A stretch of DNA of 64,000 nucleotides from Balneolales bacterium (GTDB taxonomy: Bacteria; Bacteroidota; Rhodothermia; Balneolales; Natronogracilivirgulaceae): NCBI GenBank assembly GCA_007132975.1, contig SLNO01000042.1:44137-108136 (forward strand). The letters run 5' to 3'. Position 1 is the first letter of the stretch. Every line of letters begins with the position of its first letter. Below are positions 52,155 to 61,206 of the stretch, piece by piece. The position numbers were made by a program, and so were the translations under genes. The notes beneath the pieces were generated by a model. That model saw only the letters and a program-made list of their open reading frames with translations, was not told the origin of the DNA and searched no databases.

Positions 52155-54038
52155 ATGAATATACGTACTCATTTTTTTTTAACCGTTCTGCTGCTTGCCT
52201 CCAGCCTTGCTGGTTGCGGAAAAACGGATGCGGACAAGGAAGCCAACCGGCTTTTTGTGGAGGCCTACCAGTTAACAGAGCAAGCTCACAGATCCGAGGC
52301 AAATGATCCGGCCGGTTCCTATGTGTATTATCGCAAGGCTGTTGAGAAAATTGATAATATAATTTCCAATTATCCAGGATCGGCAGTGGCTGTCGACGTT
52401 ACTCAGCGACGCACCAGAATTGGGGAAATAACTATAGGTGAGTTACGCGACAAGGTACCGCGTCTTGCCGCCAGGGCCAAAGCACTTGAGGGCTTTCATG
52501 ACCTTGCTCTTTTTCTTGCTGGTTTGGAGGATGATGAGGCGCACTTTTCCATGAAGCTGGCCCATGCCCGAAAGATGCATGAAAAAGGCTTTAACAACCG
52601 CCACGATGAACTTGTGGGAGAGCTTGCGGAGCGTGCCCAACGGCACTGGAACCGGGAGCTTACAGACCGTTTCTACTACGGACTGTCCACTCATTTTGCA
52701 GATCTGTCGCGCTGGGACGAAAGCTTGCGCTATACAGATCTGATACAGGATCATGCGCAGCTTTCAGATGCCTTGCATCACATGCTGGATCAGGGTTTCA
52801 TAGGTGAAGCTTCTTCCCGCCTGTTTCCGAGGATTACCGTATATCTGGATTACTTGGATGCCGTGAATCGCATCAGGCTTACAGAACGTTTGACCGATGG
52901 CATGCTGAGCGCAGGTTACAGGCCGCAGGCGATCGCAATCCTTCAGGAGGACCTTCCGGAACCTTCAGGCCCAGGAGCCCTGGACCACTTAACTGCACTT
53001 GTTGAACTCTCGTCTACCCTTGCAAGTCATGGTGAATATGATCTTAGTCTTTCAATTATAGAACTGATTGGAAAATATGATGCCAATTATGCTGATTTTT
53101 CGCGAAGAGATCTGGCTGTTGCCATGGCGAGACGTGGAGATCCTGATCGCGCCATAGAATTCGCTGGACAATTCGAAAGGGATCAGTTCAGATACACTGC
53201 ATTATCGTCAATTGCTCTTGAACTCTCAGAGTCTGATAGTATTGATGCCGCTTTAATGCTGCTCGACAGGATTCCGGACGACCTTGCAGAAAAAACGGAT
53301 GTCGTTCTTCGAATGGCGCTTTTATCAAATGAGCATGCCGACTCGCTGTTGAATATGGCGCTCCCGGGAATTGAGGCAGTGGATGCACCCATGATCCGAG
53401 CGGGATTGCACATCCGTGTTGCGGAGATTCATCTGCGGCAAAACCGCCGGTCCCTTGCGGCAGAAGCTATGGAATTGGCCGAAGAGCACGCCGCTGTGTT
53501 ATCAGATCCGGAAAACATCAACCATACTATCACTTCCATTATCAAAACCTGGTTGTCCCTTGGGCGACCTGACCGTGCCCTGGACGCCGCCTCATGGTTC
53601 CGGATGGACCATCCCTCCTTCGCACGCATCGCCCCGGATCTGTTTTCCCATTCCATCAACCGCGGTTTCCATGATTTTGCCAGGACCATCGCAGGCATGA
53701 CCGACCGAAGACCGTTTTTCCAGTTCAAGTTGATTTCCGTCTACCTTGATCAGGGTATGATCTCTCAACCATCTGAACTTGCGTACGAAATCCGTGATTT
53801 CTACTGGAGATCACGGGCAGTATCATTGTTAGTAAGCGATTTGAAAAACAAAGTCAATCCCGCTGCTGCAGAACGTGCAGCTACTGACGCTCTTCTGATG
53901 ATGCAGCGGATCCGCGATACATCCCAGAAAAAACAGGCTTTATTCCATGCTGCATCACTATTTGCGTCCGCCGACATGGTCATGGAGCAGGAGCTTCGAC
54001 TACTAGTAACGGAACTTATTAGTCAGATTGATACTTAA
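52155..54038 (+). CDS. Helical-repeat (TPR-like) lipoprotein
   Basis: MNIRTHFFLTVLLLASSLAGCGK is a lipoprotein signal with lipobox LAGC (Cys at 21). The following 600 residues are almost entirely paired helices, with TPR-like stretches such as DPAGSYVYYRKAVEKIDNIISNYPGS, WDESLRYTDLIQDHAQLSDALHHMLDQG and NRRSLAAEAMELAEEHAAVL. It is probably a protein-protein scaffold at the envelope. I do not recognise a named family. The serine protease gene begins 35 bp after its stop. Confidence 0.72.
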   Translation: MNIRTHFFLTVLLLASSLAGCGKTDADKEANRLFVEAYQLTEQAHRSEANDPAGSYVYYRKAVEKIDNIISNYPGSAVAVDVTQRRTRIGEITIGELRDKVPRLAARAKALEGFHDLALFLAGLEDDEAHFSMKLAHARKMHEKGFNNRHDELVGELAERAQRHWNRELTDRFYYGLSTHFADLSRWDESLRYTDLIQDHAQLSDALHHMLDQGFIGEASSRLFPRITVYLDYLDAVNRIRLTERLTDGMLSAGYRPQAIAILQEDLPEPSGPGALDHLTALVELSSTLASHGEYDLSLSIIELIGKYDANYADFSRRDLAVAMARRGDPDRAIEFAGQFERDQFRYTALSSIALELSESDSIDAALMLLDRIPDDLAEKTDVVLRMALLSNEHADSLLNMALPGIEAVDAPMIRAGLHIRVAEIHLRQNRRSLAAEAMELAEEHAAVLSDPENINHTITSIIKTWLSLGRPDRALDAASWFRMDHPSFARIAPDLFSHSINRGFHDFARTIAGMTDRRPFFQFKLISVYLDQGMISQPSELAYEIRDFYWRSRAVSLLVSDLKNKVNPAAAERAATDALLMMQRIRDTSQKKQALFHAASLFASADMVMEQELRLLVTELISQIDT

Positions 54039-54072
54039 ATTTACATTTTACGCTAAAAAACATTTCAAACGA

Positions 54073-55131
54073 ATGTCAGCGTCACGTTTCTATTTATCCT
54101 TACTGCTAACCGTTTGTTTCTTTGCAGCTTTCTCATGCACACGAGCGATAGTCTATGTTGACCAGGAGCCTGGAACAGGAGAATACCTCACCGGGTACCC
54201 TGTCGGAAATGCCGCTCCACAACTTGAACGGATCCAGAAATCAGTAAAAAGGATCACAAGCACGTCCCATTATCAAACTTATATCTTTTCCCCGGACAGC
54301 AATATCAGGGCAGAGCAGCTTTCTTCCATTCCTGACCTGGAATATGTGGCCTCCGCTGTCGTCCAAAGTCACACCACATCTTCCGGCACGGCTATCGTCA
54401 TCCACAATCAGGATCACCTTGTAGGCATGGTCACCGCGCGTCATGTCGTTTCATCTGCTGATACCTTGTACGAATACCTGGAGACAGGGCGCCCCTACCT
54501 TGGCAGTGTCACGATCAAAACGAATCAGGTGAACTGGCTATTTGACGCACCCTATGTCGGCACCTTCGAGATACTTGCGGAAGATGAATTTGCCGACCTT
54601 GCTATTATAGGGGCACGTGTGGACCCTAAGCTTCTGGATATTCCGGTGAGGGAGCAGTTTCCAGTCTTCCCGTATCCGTTTGGCCGTCCTGACCGCATGC
54701 GAATTGGAACCTTCACTTACAGTTTTGGCTATCCAAGAGGCTATCCCATGGTCACAACCGCCATAGTCAGCCAGGCAAGCAGGGATCGCCACCATTCTTT
54801 CGTAACGGACGGACTGTTCAACCCCGGTTTCAGCGGTGGTGCTGTTGTTGCTATCAATGGCGGGCTGCCTGCTTTTGAATGGGTGGGCATGGCAAGGTCC
54901 ACATCCGCGACTCGAGAATGGATTCTAGTCCCGGATGAGGATACTGCTGCAGAGCATCTGCTCCATCTTCCGTACGATGGTGAGGTCTTCGCGCAGGAAA
55001 AGGCACAGATCCACTATGGAATTACCCATGTGATCTCAAGCACACAAATCCGCAACATGCTCGAAGATAATGCTGTTTATCTGCTGACAAGAGGGTACAA
55101 CATTCTCCCCTTCATACAGAATCGCATGTGA
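54073..55131 (+). CDS. Trypsin-like serine protease lipoprotein
   Basis: The signal MSASRFYLSLLLTVCFFAAFSCTRA ends in a lipobox (AFSC). A chymotrypsin/DegP-type triad is visible: His in GMVTARHVVSSADT, Asp in DEFADLAIIGARV and Ser in NPGFSGGAVVAI. There is no PDZ domain. I chose the ATG at 54073 (352 aa) since the ORF-track start at 54028 lies inside the preceding gene. Substrate is unknown. It is the second gene after the helical lipoprotein, so a joint role at the membrane is likely. Confidence 0.82.
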   Translation: MSASRFYLSLLLTVCFFAAFSCTRAIVYVDQEPGTGEYLTGYPVGNAAPQLERIQKSVKRITSTSHYQTYIFSPDSNIRAEQLSSIPDLEYVASAVVQSHTTSSGTAIVIHNQDHLVGMVTARHVVSSADTLYEYLETGRPYLGSVTIKTNQVNWLFDAPYVGTFEILAEDEFADLAIIGARVDPKLLDIPVREQFPVFPYPFGRPDRMRIGTFTYSFGYPRGYPMVTTAIVSQASRDRHHSFVTDGLFNPGFSGGAVVAINGGLPAFEWVGMARSTSATREWILVPDEDTAAEHLLHLPYDGEVFAQEKAQIHYGITHVISSTQIRNMLEDNAVYLLTRGYNILPFIQNRM

Positions 55132-55158
55132 CGCGGATCGGTGAACCTCCCGGCCCTG

Positions 55159-57066
55159 TCAGCGAAGCATCGCGCGGATGTCATCCACACTGAGGGAACG
55201 GAACGTGCGCTTGCCGAGCGGATCGCGGAACGGGTCGCGACAGGCGAATAGCTGATCTACCAGTGCCTCCATTTCCTCTCCCGCAAGCTTCTTGCCCCTT
55301 GGAATGGCAGCCTTGTTTGCGATAGCCAGGGCTACACGCTCTTTTTCATCCAGTGATACCGATTTGGCCATCATTTTGTACTGTTCCATGATGGATTCCA
55401 GCACATGCTGCTCATTATCGAGCCGGATATCGGACGGGACGCCCAGGATCATTGCCGAATTTCCACTGAGCAACTGAACGTTGAAACCCATTCTAGTGAT
55501 TACCTGATGAAGCTCCTTCAGCAGGCTGAAATCACTTGCTGAAAAATTGACATTGATTGGGAAAAGAAGCTGCTGAGTGCTGGGAAGACCGCTTTCGGCC
55601 TCATTCAGCACTTTTTCATAAATGATGCGCTTGTGTGCCGCGTGCTGGTCCATAACCAGCATACCGTTTCTTGTCTGGGATATGATGAACTGGTTGTGGA
55701 TTTGACTGAAGCGTGCTTCGGATGGATGTGCCATGCCTTTTTTATCCGGCCAGGATTCACTTCCAGGGCGTTGCTCTCGGCTGAAACCAGATTCTGATTC
55801 GGGGAATCCGGTCCTGCCTCCTTCTTTTTCGGGTTGCAGCCAGGCCGATGTGGGATCGGAATGATCTGTACCCTCCCCATAAAGCCGTTCCAGAGAGTCA
55901 GATGGAATATATTTTTTTGCATATCGTAAATCACCTTGAGGGATTGTACGCCTATCATCAAGATTTTGCCCGCTTTCGAACACTCTTCTGAAATGGTCCT
56001 GCCTGCCAACTTCTGTCTGCGGGATATCGGTTTCGGACGGATCCCACACAGGCACCCTCATATGGTCATTGAGCGCTTTTTTCACAACAGACCGGGTAAA
56101 TGTGGAGATCATCCGTTCATCTTCAAATTTGATCTCCTGCTTTGTTGGATGAACATTCACATCCACGCTCTCAGGATCGATTTCATAAAACAATGCGAAG
56201 AAAGGGAACTCGTTCTGTTCGAGCCAGTCGCGGTATATTTCCTGGATCACGTAGTTAAGGTGCCGGTGGTAGAATGGCCGCCTGTTCATAAACAGAAACT
56301 GCTCGCCACGGGTTTTTTTTGCCAGCTTCGGATCGGATATCAGGCCATGGATACGTACCATGCTTGTCGATTCGGCAAGGGGTATCAGGCTGGCTTTATA
56401 TGATTTCCCGAAAAGATCTGCAACGCGGGATTCCAGGTCCCCTGGGGAAAGGCGGTAGATGATCTCCCCATCAGCATCCATGTCAAAGGCGATTTCAGGC
56501 CATGCAAGAGCCGCCTGATGAAAAGAAAGCAGGATATGGCGGAACTCGGTGGCATCCGTCTTGAGAAAAGCGCGTCTCGCAGGCACATTGTAGAACAGGT
56601 TGCGTACGGTGACACTGGTGCCGTTGTCCGATGCTGCCGGTCTGAGGCCGATTTCCTCTCCGCCCCGAAGCTCATATTCGAGGCCGGACTCATCCTCAAT
56701 GCGTTTTGTGGTTACCGTCACGTGCGACACGGAGGCGATCGAAGCCATCGCTTCACCGCGGAATCCGAGCGTTCTGATTTTCTGCAAGTCATCGACGGAG
56801 CTCAATTTGGATGTGGCGTGGCGAAGAAAACAGAGCGGAAGGTCCTGCGGCGACATGCCGCATCCATTGTCCCGGACCTGGATGAGCGTGCGGCCGGCGC
56901 CCTGCAGCACAACGGTGATATGGTCGGCCCCAGCGTCTATGGCATTATCAAGAAGCTCCTTCACGACGGATGCTGGCCGCTGCACCACCTCCCCGGCCGC
57001 AATTTTATTGGAAACTTCCGGTGAAAGTATTTTTATAAGTGTGGAGGAGTCGCCTGACGTCGTCAA
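55159..57066 (-). CDS. mutL: DNA mismatch repair protein MutL
   Basis: The N-terminal GHKL ATPase is complete: KIAAGEVVQRPASVVKELLDNAIDAGA, DNGCGM, LGFRGEAMASIA and GTSVTVRNLFYNVPARRAFL. The C-terminal dimerisation domain carries DQHAAHKRIIYE, where endonuclease-type MutL has DQHAxxExxxxE; the first Glu is Lys here. The CPHGRP motif is not present either (FACRDPFRDPLGKRTF). The protein has 635 aa. The start codon is TTG at 57066; an in-frame stop a little upstream rules out a longer form. Confidence 0.95.
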   Translation of the reverse strand: MTTSGDSSTLIKILSPEVSNKIAAGEVVQRPASVVKELLDNAIDAGADHITVVLQGAGRTLIQVRDNGCGMSPQDLPLCFLRHATSKLSSVDDLQKIRTLGFRGEAMASIASVSHVTVTTKRIEDESGLEYELRGGEEIGLRPAASDNGTSVTVRNLFYNVPARRAFLKTDATEFRHILLSFHQAALAWPEIAFDMDADGEIIYRLSPGDLESRVADLFGKSYKASLIPLAESTSMVRIHGLISDPKLAKKTRGEQFLFMNRRPFYHRHLNYVIQEIYRDWLEQNEFPFFALFYEIDPESVDVNVHPTKQEIKFEDERMISTFTRSVVKKALNDHMRVPVWDPSETDIPQTEVGRQDHFRRVFESGQNLDDRRTIPQGDLRYAKKYIPSDSLERLYGEGTDHSDPTSAWLQPEKEGGRTGFPESESGFSREQRPGSESWPDKKGMAHPSEARFSQIHNQFIISQTRNGMLVMDQHAAHKRIIYEKVLNEAESGLPSTQQLLFPINVNFSASDFSLLKELHQVITRMGFNVQLLSGNSAMILGVPSDIRLDNEQHVLESIMEQYKMMAKSVSLDEKERVALAIANKAAIPRGKKLAGEEMEALVDQLFACRDPFRDPLGKRTFRSLSVDDIRAMLR

Positions 57067-57109
57067 AATGTGTTCTTGCTTCTAATAGTTAGGTGACAAT
57101 TTTATGCTA

Positions 57110-57295
57110 TCAGGTGATGATCCACAATACCAGAAACAAAAGAAGTGCGTAAAGGAGGATGGATCCTCCCGTACCCCTGCGCGTGATTCTTCGGAACTTG
57201 ATGCGGTCCGGTCTCAACGGGTTCGGTTTGTAATACCGGTACTGGTAGTTGAATCTTTTGTGCTGGGGCCTTCTGCCCATCAGTGGTGAAAGCAT
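57110..57295 (-). CDS. Small basic protein with C-terminal TM
   Basis: A 61-aa protein (56 from the second Met) with a basic, Tyr/Asn-rich N-terminal part (GRRPQHKRFNYQYRYYKPNP) and a C-terminal TM (GSILLYALLLFLVLWIIT). RFNYxxRYY-type short proteins are, as I recall, common small proteins in Bacteroidota; function is unknown. It precedes mutL by 43 bp on the same strand, and a consensus promoter lies about 215 bp upstream of its start. Confidence 0.55.
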   Translation of the reverse strand: MLSPLMGRRPQHKRFNYQYRYYKPNPLRPDRIKFRRITRRGTGGSILLYALLLFLVLWIIT

Positions 57296-57410
57296 GGTTG
57301 ATCTGTACGTTCTTTGGATTGTGAAGCGATGATATCAAACTTCTGCTTGTTTCTGGGGGCTGCAGGCAGCTGTCCGTGTGTCACTGAGCAGCAGCAAGAA
57401 CATCTGGCTG

Positions 57411-57505
57411 AAAAAAAAACGTTCGACATGCCGGGTTATTCTGTTTTACCGCTGCGGAGCCGGTTTCGCATTTGCTGACAGCAAAGTGTTGCAGTCCAGG
57501 CACAA
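57411..57505 (-). ncRNA. Candidate small RNA or long 5' leader
   Basis: Directly downstream of a consensus minus-strand promoter, a segment of about 95 nt begins with TGCCTGG that pairs (6 of 7) with CCCGGCA near its end. Inside it is a perfect hairpin TTTGCT-GTC-AGCAAA. Soon after the closing stem comes a run of nine T residues (57419-57411). I cannot match it to 6S, SRP or another family by eye. It could also be the leader of the small protein/mutL transcript. Confidence 0.35.
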
Positions 57506-57510
57506 TATAG

Positions 57511-57542
57511 CAAATATAGCCGGCAACGGGAATCATCGACAA
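57511..57542 (-). promoter_or_regulatory. Predicted promoter, minus strand, upstream of mutL group
   Basis: TTG then 21 nt then TATATTTG on the minus strand, a full Bacteroidota-type promoter. It points away from icd towards the candidate RNA, the small protein and mutL. Confidence 0.55.
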
Positions 57543-57657
57543 TGTCAAATTTGTTACCTTTAGAGTTCAGAAAAAGCATCGGTCCGTAATTATTAGTTTC
57601 TTATCTTCGGAAGCCGAATAAAAACAACAAAAACAGAATCCTGCACATTTATCGATT

Positions 57658-58905
57658 ATGAAATTCGAGAAAATTGTAATACCAGATGACGGAAATCATA
57701 TTTCTTTGCAATCAGATGGAACACTTAAGGTTCCTGACCGTCCCATCATCCCGTATATCGAGGGAGACGGCACAGGGGTGGACATCTCGCCGGTAATGAA
57801 GAAAGTGGTTGATGAGGCGGTAGCCAAGGCATATGGAGGCAAGAAGAAGATCTCCTGGATGGAAGTATATGCCGGTGAGAAGTCGGTAAACTTCTACGGC
57901 AACGACACATGGCTTCCCGAAGACACGCTCAATGCGATCAGGGAATACCGTGTGGCCATCAAGGGCCCACTTACCACTCCTGTCGGCGGAGGTATCCGCA
58001 GCCTGAATGTGGCGTTGCGCCAGCTTCTGGATCTCTACGCCTGTGTGCGGCCTGTTCGCTACTACAAGGGCACGCCAAGCCCTGTCAAACAGCCGGAACT
58101 GACAGACATGGTGATCTTTCGTGAGAACACTGAGGATATCTACGCCGGTATCGAGTACCAGAACGGAACACCGGAGGCCGACAAGATCAAGAAATTTCTG
58201 CTGGATGAGATGAAAGCGACCAACATCCGCTTTCCCGAGAGTTCATCCATTGGCGTAAAGCCGGTTTCCGAGGAGGGCAGCAAGCGCCTCATCCGCTCGG
58301 CCATCGAGTATGCCATTGAGCATGGACGCAAAAGCGTGACCCTGGTCCACAAGGGAAACATTATGAAATTCACCGAGGGAAGTTTCAAGAATTGGGGATA
58401 CGAACTGGCCAAAGAGGAATTTGGTGCAAAAGAGATCGACGGCGGACCGTGGTGCGAGCTTCCGAATGGGATAGTGATAAAAGATGTGATTGCCGATGCC
58501 TTCCTGCAGCAGATCCTGACGCGACCGGCCGAGTATGATGTGATCGCCACGCTGAACCTCAACGGTGACTACATATCCGACGCCCTGGCGGCCTGTGTCG
58601 GCGGTATCGGAATCGCCCCGGGTGCCAACATCAATTATCAAAGCGGTTTTGCACTGTTCGAAGCTACGCACGGAACGGCGCCAAAATATGCCGGCAAGGA
58701 TATGGTCAATCCCGGTTCGCTGATCCTTTCAGCTGTTATGATGCTTGACCATCTGGGATGGTCAGAGGCTGCCAGGCTTATCGAGAAAGGCATGGAAACG
58801 GCCATCAGCAGCAAAGAAGTCACCTACGACTTTGAGCGGCAGATGGACGGCGCCACACTTTTGAAGACGTCAGAGTTCGGCGACAAGATCATCTCCTACA
58901 TGTAG
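57658..58905 (+). CDS. icd: Isocitrate dehydrogenase (NADP+)
   Basis: TCA-cycle enzyme that makes 2-oxoglutarate, CO2 and NADPH. The sequence is close to the E. coli type: [18 protein letters not shown], the phosphorylation/active-site loop [16 protein letters not shown] (Ser at 115), [27 protein letters not shown], and [42 protein letters not shown] holds the Lys-Tyr that favours NADP. The protein has 415 aa. It is a single-gene unit; no consensus promoter was found directly upstream. Confidence 0.96.
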   Translation: MKFEKIVIPDDGNHISLQSDGTLKVPDRPIIPYIEGDGTGVDISPVMKKVVDEAVAKAYGGKKKISWMEVYAGEKSVNFYGNDTWLPEDTLNAIREYRVAIKGPLTTPVGGGIRSLNVALRQLLDLYACVRPVRYYKGTPSPVKQPELTDMVIFRENTEDIYAGIEYQNGTPEADKIKKFLLDEMKATNIRFPESSSIGVKPVSEEGSKRLIRSAIEYAIEHGRKSVTLVHKGNIMKFTEGSFKNWGYELAKEEFGAKEIDGGPWCELPNGIVIKDVIADAFLQQILTRPAEYDVIATLNLNGDYISDALAACVGGIGIAPGANINYQSGFALFEATHGTAPKYAGKDMVNPGSLILSAVMMLDHLGWSEAARLIEKGMETAISSKEVTYDFERQMDGATLLKTSEFGDKIISYM

Positions 58906-58952
58906 CTCATCCGCGAATTATTTTTTTAATCGGGCACTGGAGCTGTACTGAT

Positions 58953-58967
58953 CAGGCACAATGCCTG
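58953..58967. terminator. Hairpin between convergent icd and lipoprotein gene
   Basis: CAGGCA-CAA-TGCCTG, a perfect 6-bp stem with a 3-nt loop, in the 115-bp convergent gap. No T-run follows, so a bidirectional terminator role is tentative. Confidence 0.35.
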
Positions 58968-59020
58968 TCATGCCGTTTCTGCGATGGTGAAAACCGGGTG
59001 GCAGTACCAGGTTATACGGG

Positions 59021-59566
59021 TCACATGGACCTGATGGCTTGGATCAGGGCCGCCCGGTCGTAGCCTTTACGCATATAGAAACGGACCTGCCCGTTTTCAT
59101 GATGCCAGAATGTAGACTGTGAATCAGGATTGATCCCTTGAATGATCTCCTCATCCAAGGTCATAAGGCGTATAAGCTCCTGTCTCTGCCCTTCTGCATT
59201 GCCGGATGCATCGGTATCGGATAAAACGTCCAGTCCGGTCTCATCCAGCATCTGGTGGATCAGTTCCGTAAACCCGCTCCTCATTGCCTCTTTAAACCCC
59301 AGCTCGGCGATGGCGCGTGCATCAGAGGAGTCAGCGGCAAGTGCGGCAACCGTGATAAATAGTGAATCCCCTGTTACTTCATAAGAACGGCCAGGCTGAT
59401 GCCAGTCAGGTAAATCTGCCACTACATCCTCATCCGGTTTTTCGGGTACTTCCGCTTCTTCCACAACGGGAAGTTCTTCTTCCGTACTTTCATGGAGGTG
59501 TGCACACGATGCTGCCAAAAACAGGCCTGAGGCGATCAGTGTCAGAATGAAAGAGTATGCTCGCAT
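59021..59566 (-). CDS. Putative lipoprotein of unknown function
   Basis: MRAYSFILTLIASGLFLAASCAH is a lipoprotein signal with lipobox AASC. A very acidic linker follows (ESTEEELPVVEEAEVPEKPDEDVVADLPDWHQPG), then a domain of about 120 residues starting YEVTGDSLFITVAALAADSSDARAIAELGFKEAM. The PDW plus small-residue repeat layout faintly recalls LPP20-like lipoproteins. The protein has 181 aa. It is downstream of the DegP-like protease by 107 bp on the same strand, so a shared envelope role is possible. Confidence 0.6.
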   Translation of the reverse strand: MRAYSFILTLIASGLFLAASCAHLHESTEEELPVVEEAEVPEKPDEDVVADLPDWHQPGRSYEVTGDSLFITVAALAADSSDARAIAELGFKEAMRSGFTELIHQMLDETGLDVLSDTDASGNAEGQRQELIRLMTLDEEIIQGINPDSQSTFWHHENGQVRFYMRKGYDRAALIQAIRSM

Positions 59567-59673
59567 AGGGCAAACTGTGGTTTTCAGTGACTGTTACAGG
59601 TAAAGGAAGCACCATGTCCAAGAACAGCAGTGCTGCTATACTACAACACTGACAACTCGGATGACTAGCGACA

Positions 59674-61200
59674 TCAGCGTTCTGCGGGGATGGTAATGGA
59701 TAGTGTTCCCGTGTTTCGCTGGATACGCAGCGTCAGCTCCCTGCCACTACCCCCGTCCCATGAGCCGGCAAATGACCGGAGTGACTCCATCGGAACGCCA
59801 TCAAGGTGGGTAATCACATCTTCGGTGCGCAGACCCGCCTCGTAAGAGGCGCTACCCTGATCAACCCGTACTACCACCAGTTCATTACGTGGCATTTCTT
59901 CCAGCACAGCGAGTTCAGCAAGGGTAAAGCCGGCATCGAACGATTTCTGTGGAACTGCCGATTCCGAGTCGGGTTCGAATTCCATTGGCTCCCGGGACGG
60001 CGGTGCAGTACTTGCCCATTCCCTTATTGTATCATCCTCCAGCCCTTTCAGAGGAAAACTGATATCCACGAGCGAATTGTCACGCCACACGTTCAATTTC
60101 ACCTCCTCGCCCGGACGCATCAGGGCAATTCGTTCCTGAAGGCGGTTTGCCGCATCCACAGGAAATCCGTTCACGGCCAGGATCACATCACCCCGCCTCA
60201 GTCCGCCAAGGTCAGCGCTTCCCATCGGCACCAGGTTTCGCACTTCCACACCACCGACATGGCTGAGACCGCGCCTGCGCGCTTGCTCGTAGTCAACGGA
60301 CGTGATTTCCACTCCCAGAAAAGCCCGCTGGACGGAGCCGTGTTCGATCATATCCTGGCCAATTTTCATGGCCATGTTGACCGGCACGGCAAAGCCGTAA
60401 CCCTGGTATGTACCACTCTCCGATGCTATAGCGGTGTTGATGCCAATGAGTTCCCCATTGGTGTTGACGAGCGCCCCGCCACTGTTCCCACGGTTGATGG
60501 CCGCATCTGTCTGGATGAAGCTCTCAATCCGCATCCGGTCGGTGATAATATCCACATCCCTTCCGAGTGCGCTGACAATTCCGGCGGTAACTGTGGATCT
60601 GAGACGGAACGGGTTGCCGACTGCCATGACCCAGTCTCCTATCCTGACCTGGTCCGAGTTTCCGATGACTATTGGTGTGGCATCCTCAGTTTCAATTTTA
60701 ATAACAGCCAAATCAGTAGAAGGGTCGCTTCCAACGATGACGGCCTGGTATTGTTTGCGGTCATGTGTCATAACCCTGATTCGCCTGTCGGCGCCATCAA
60801 TTACGTGGTGGTTTGTGAGGATGTATCCGTCACGGGATATGAGCACACCTGAGCCGATACTCTGAGCCCTTCTGCGAGGCAGGAAACGATCCCAGAACTG
60901 ATTTTCGAACTGGTGGTGTTCGTCATTGGGCATAGCCTGCTGCATGGAAACCTCTGTTTCTATATAGACTACGGCGGGTATTACCTTTTCGGCAATGTCA
61001 CCAAAAAGCGATGCCGGACCTGAGAATGAAGTAGTTTGCATTGTATCTGGATGCTGCGAACTGCGCATTACTTCGGTGTACCGAACCTCCACCCGTTCAG
61101 GCGGCATCCAATTGCCTCGCATAAGCATGAGCAGGGCGCCCAGCAACATGCCGGTCAGCAGGACCAGGATGCCCGTTAAAATTTTTTGGTGGAGTGGCAT
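59674..61200 (-). CDS. DegP/HtrA-type periplasmic serine protease
   Basis: Envelope quality-control protease anchored by an N-terminal TM (about 7-27). The triad is H132 (YILTNHHVID), D163 (PSTDLAVIKIE) and S240 (NRGNSGGALVN). Two PDZ domains follow (about 280-370, MIEHGSVQRAFLGVEI to LNVWRD; and about 420-505, FTLAELAVLEEM to LTLRIQ), the layout of HtrA proteases. The protein has 508 aa. It starts 6 bp after recO stops. Heat or envelope stress control is expected but no such promoter was seen. Confidence 0.93.
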   Translation of the reverse strand: MPLHQKILTGILVLLTGMLLGALLMLMRGNWMPPERVEVRYTEVMRSSQHPDTMQTTSFSGPASLFGDIAEKVIPAVVYIETEVSMQQAMPNDEHHQFENQFWDRFLPRRRAQSIGSGVLISRDGYILTNHHVIDGADRRIRVMTHDRKQYQAVIVGSDPSTDLAVIKIETEDATPIVIGNSDQVRIGDWVMAVGNPFRLRSTVTAGIVSALGRDVDIITDRMRIESFIQTDAAINRGNSGGALVNTNGELIGINTAIASESGTYQGYGFAVPVNMAMKIGQDMIEHGSVQRAFLGVEITSVDYEQARRRGLSHVGGVEVRNLVPMGSADLGGLRRGDVILAVNGFPVDAANRLQERIALMRPGEEVKLNVWRDNSLVDISFPLKGLEDDTIREWASTAPPSREPMEFEPDSESAVPQKSFDAGFTLAELAVLEEMPRNELVVVRVDQGSASYEAGLRTEDVITHLDGVPMESLRSFAGSWDGGSGRELTLRIQRNTGTLSITIPAER

Positions 61201-61206
61201 GCTTAT

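Noticed and set aside
57555-57562. TACCTTTA as an icd promoter
   Set aside because: No TTG or TTTG lies at the right distance upstream, so it does not fit the promoter model.
59806-60852. 348-aa plus-strand ORF
   Set aside because: It is antisense to the DegP-like protease, whose triad and PDZ domains are intact.
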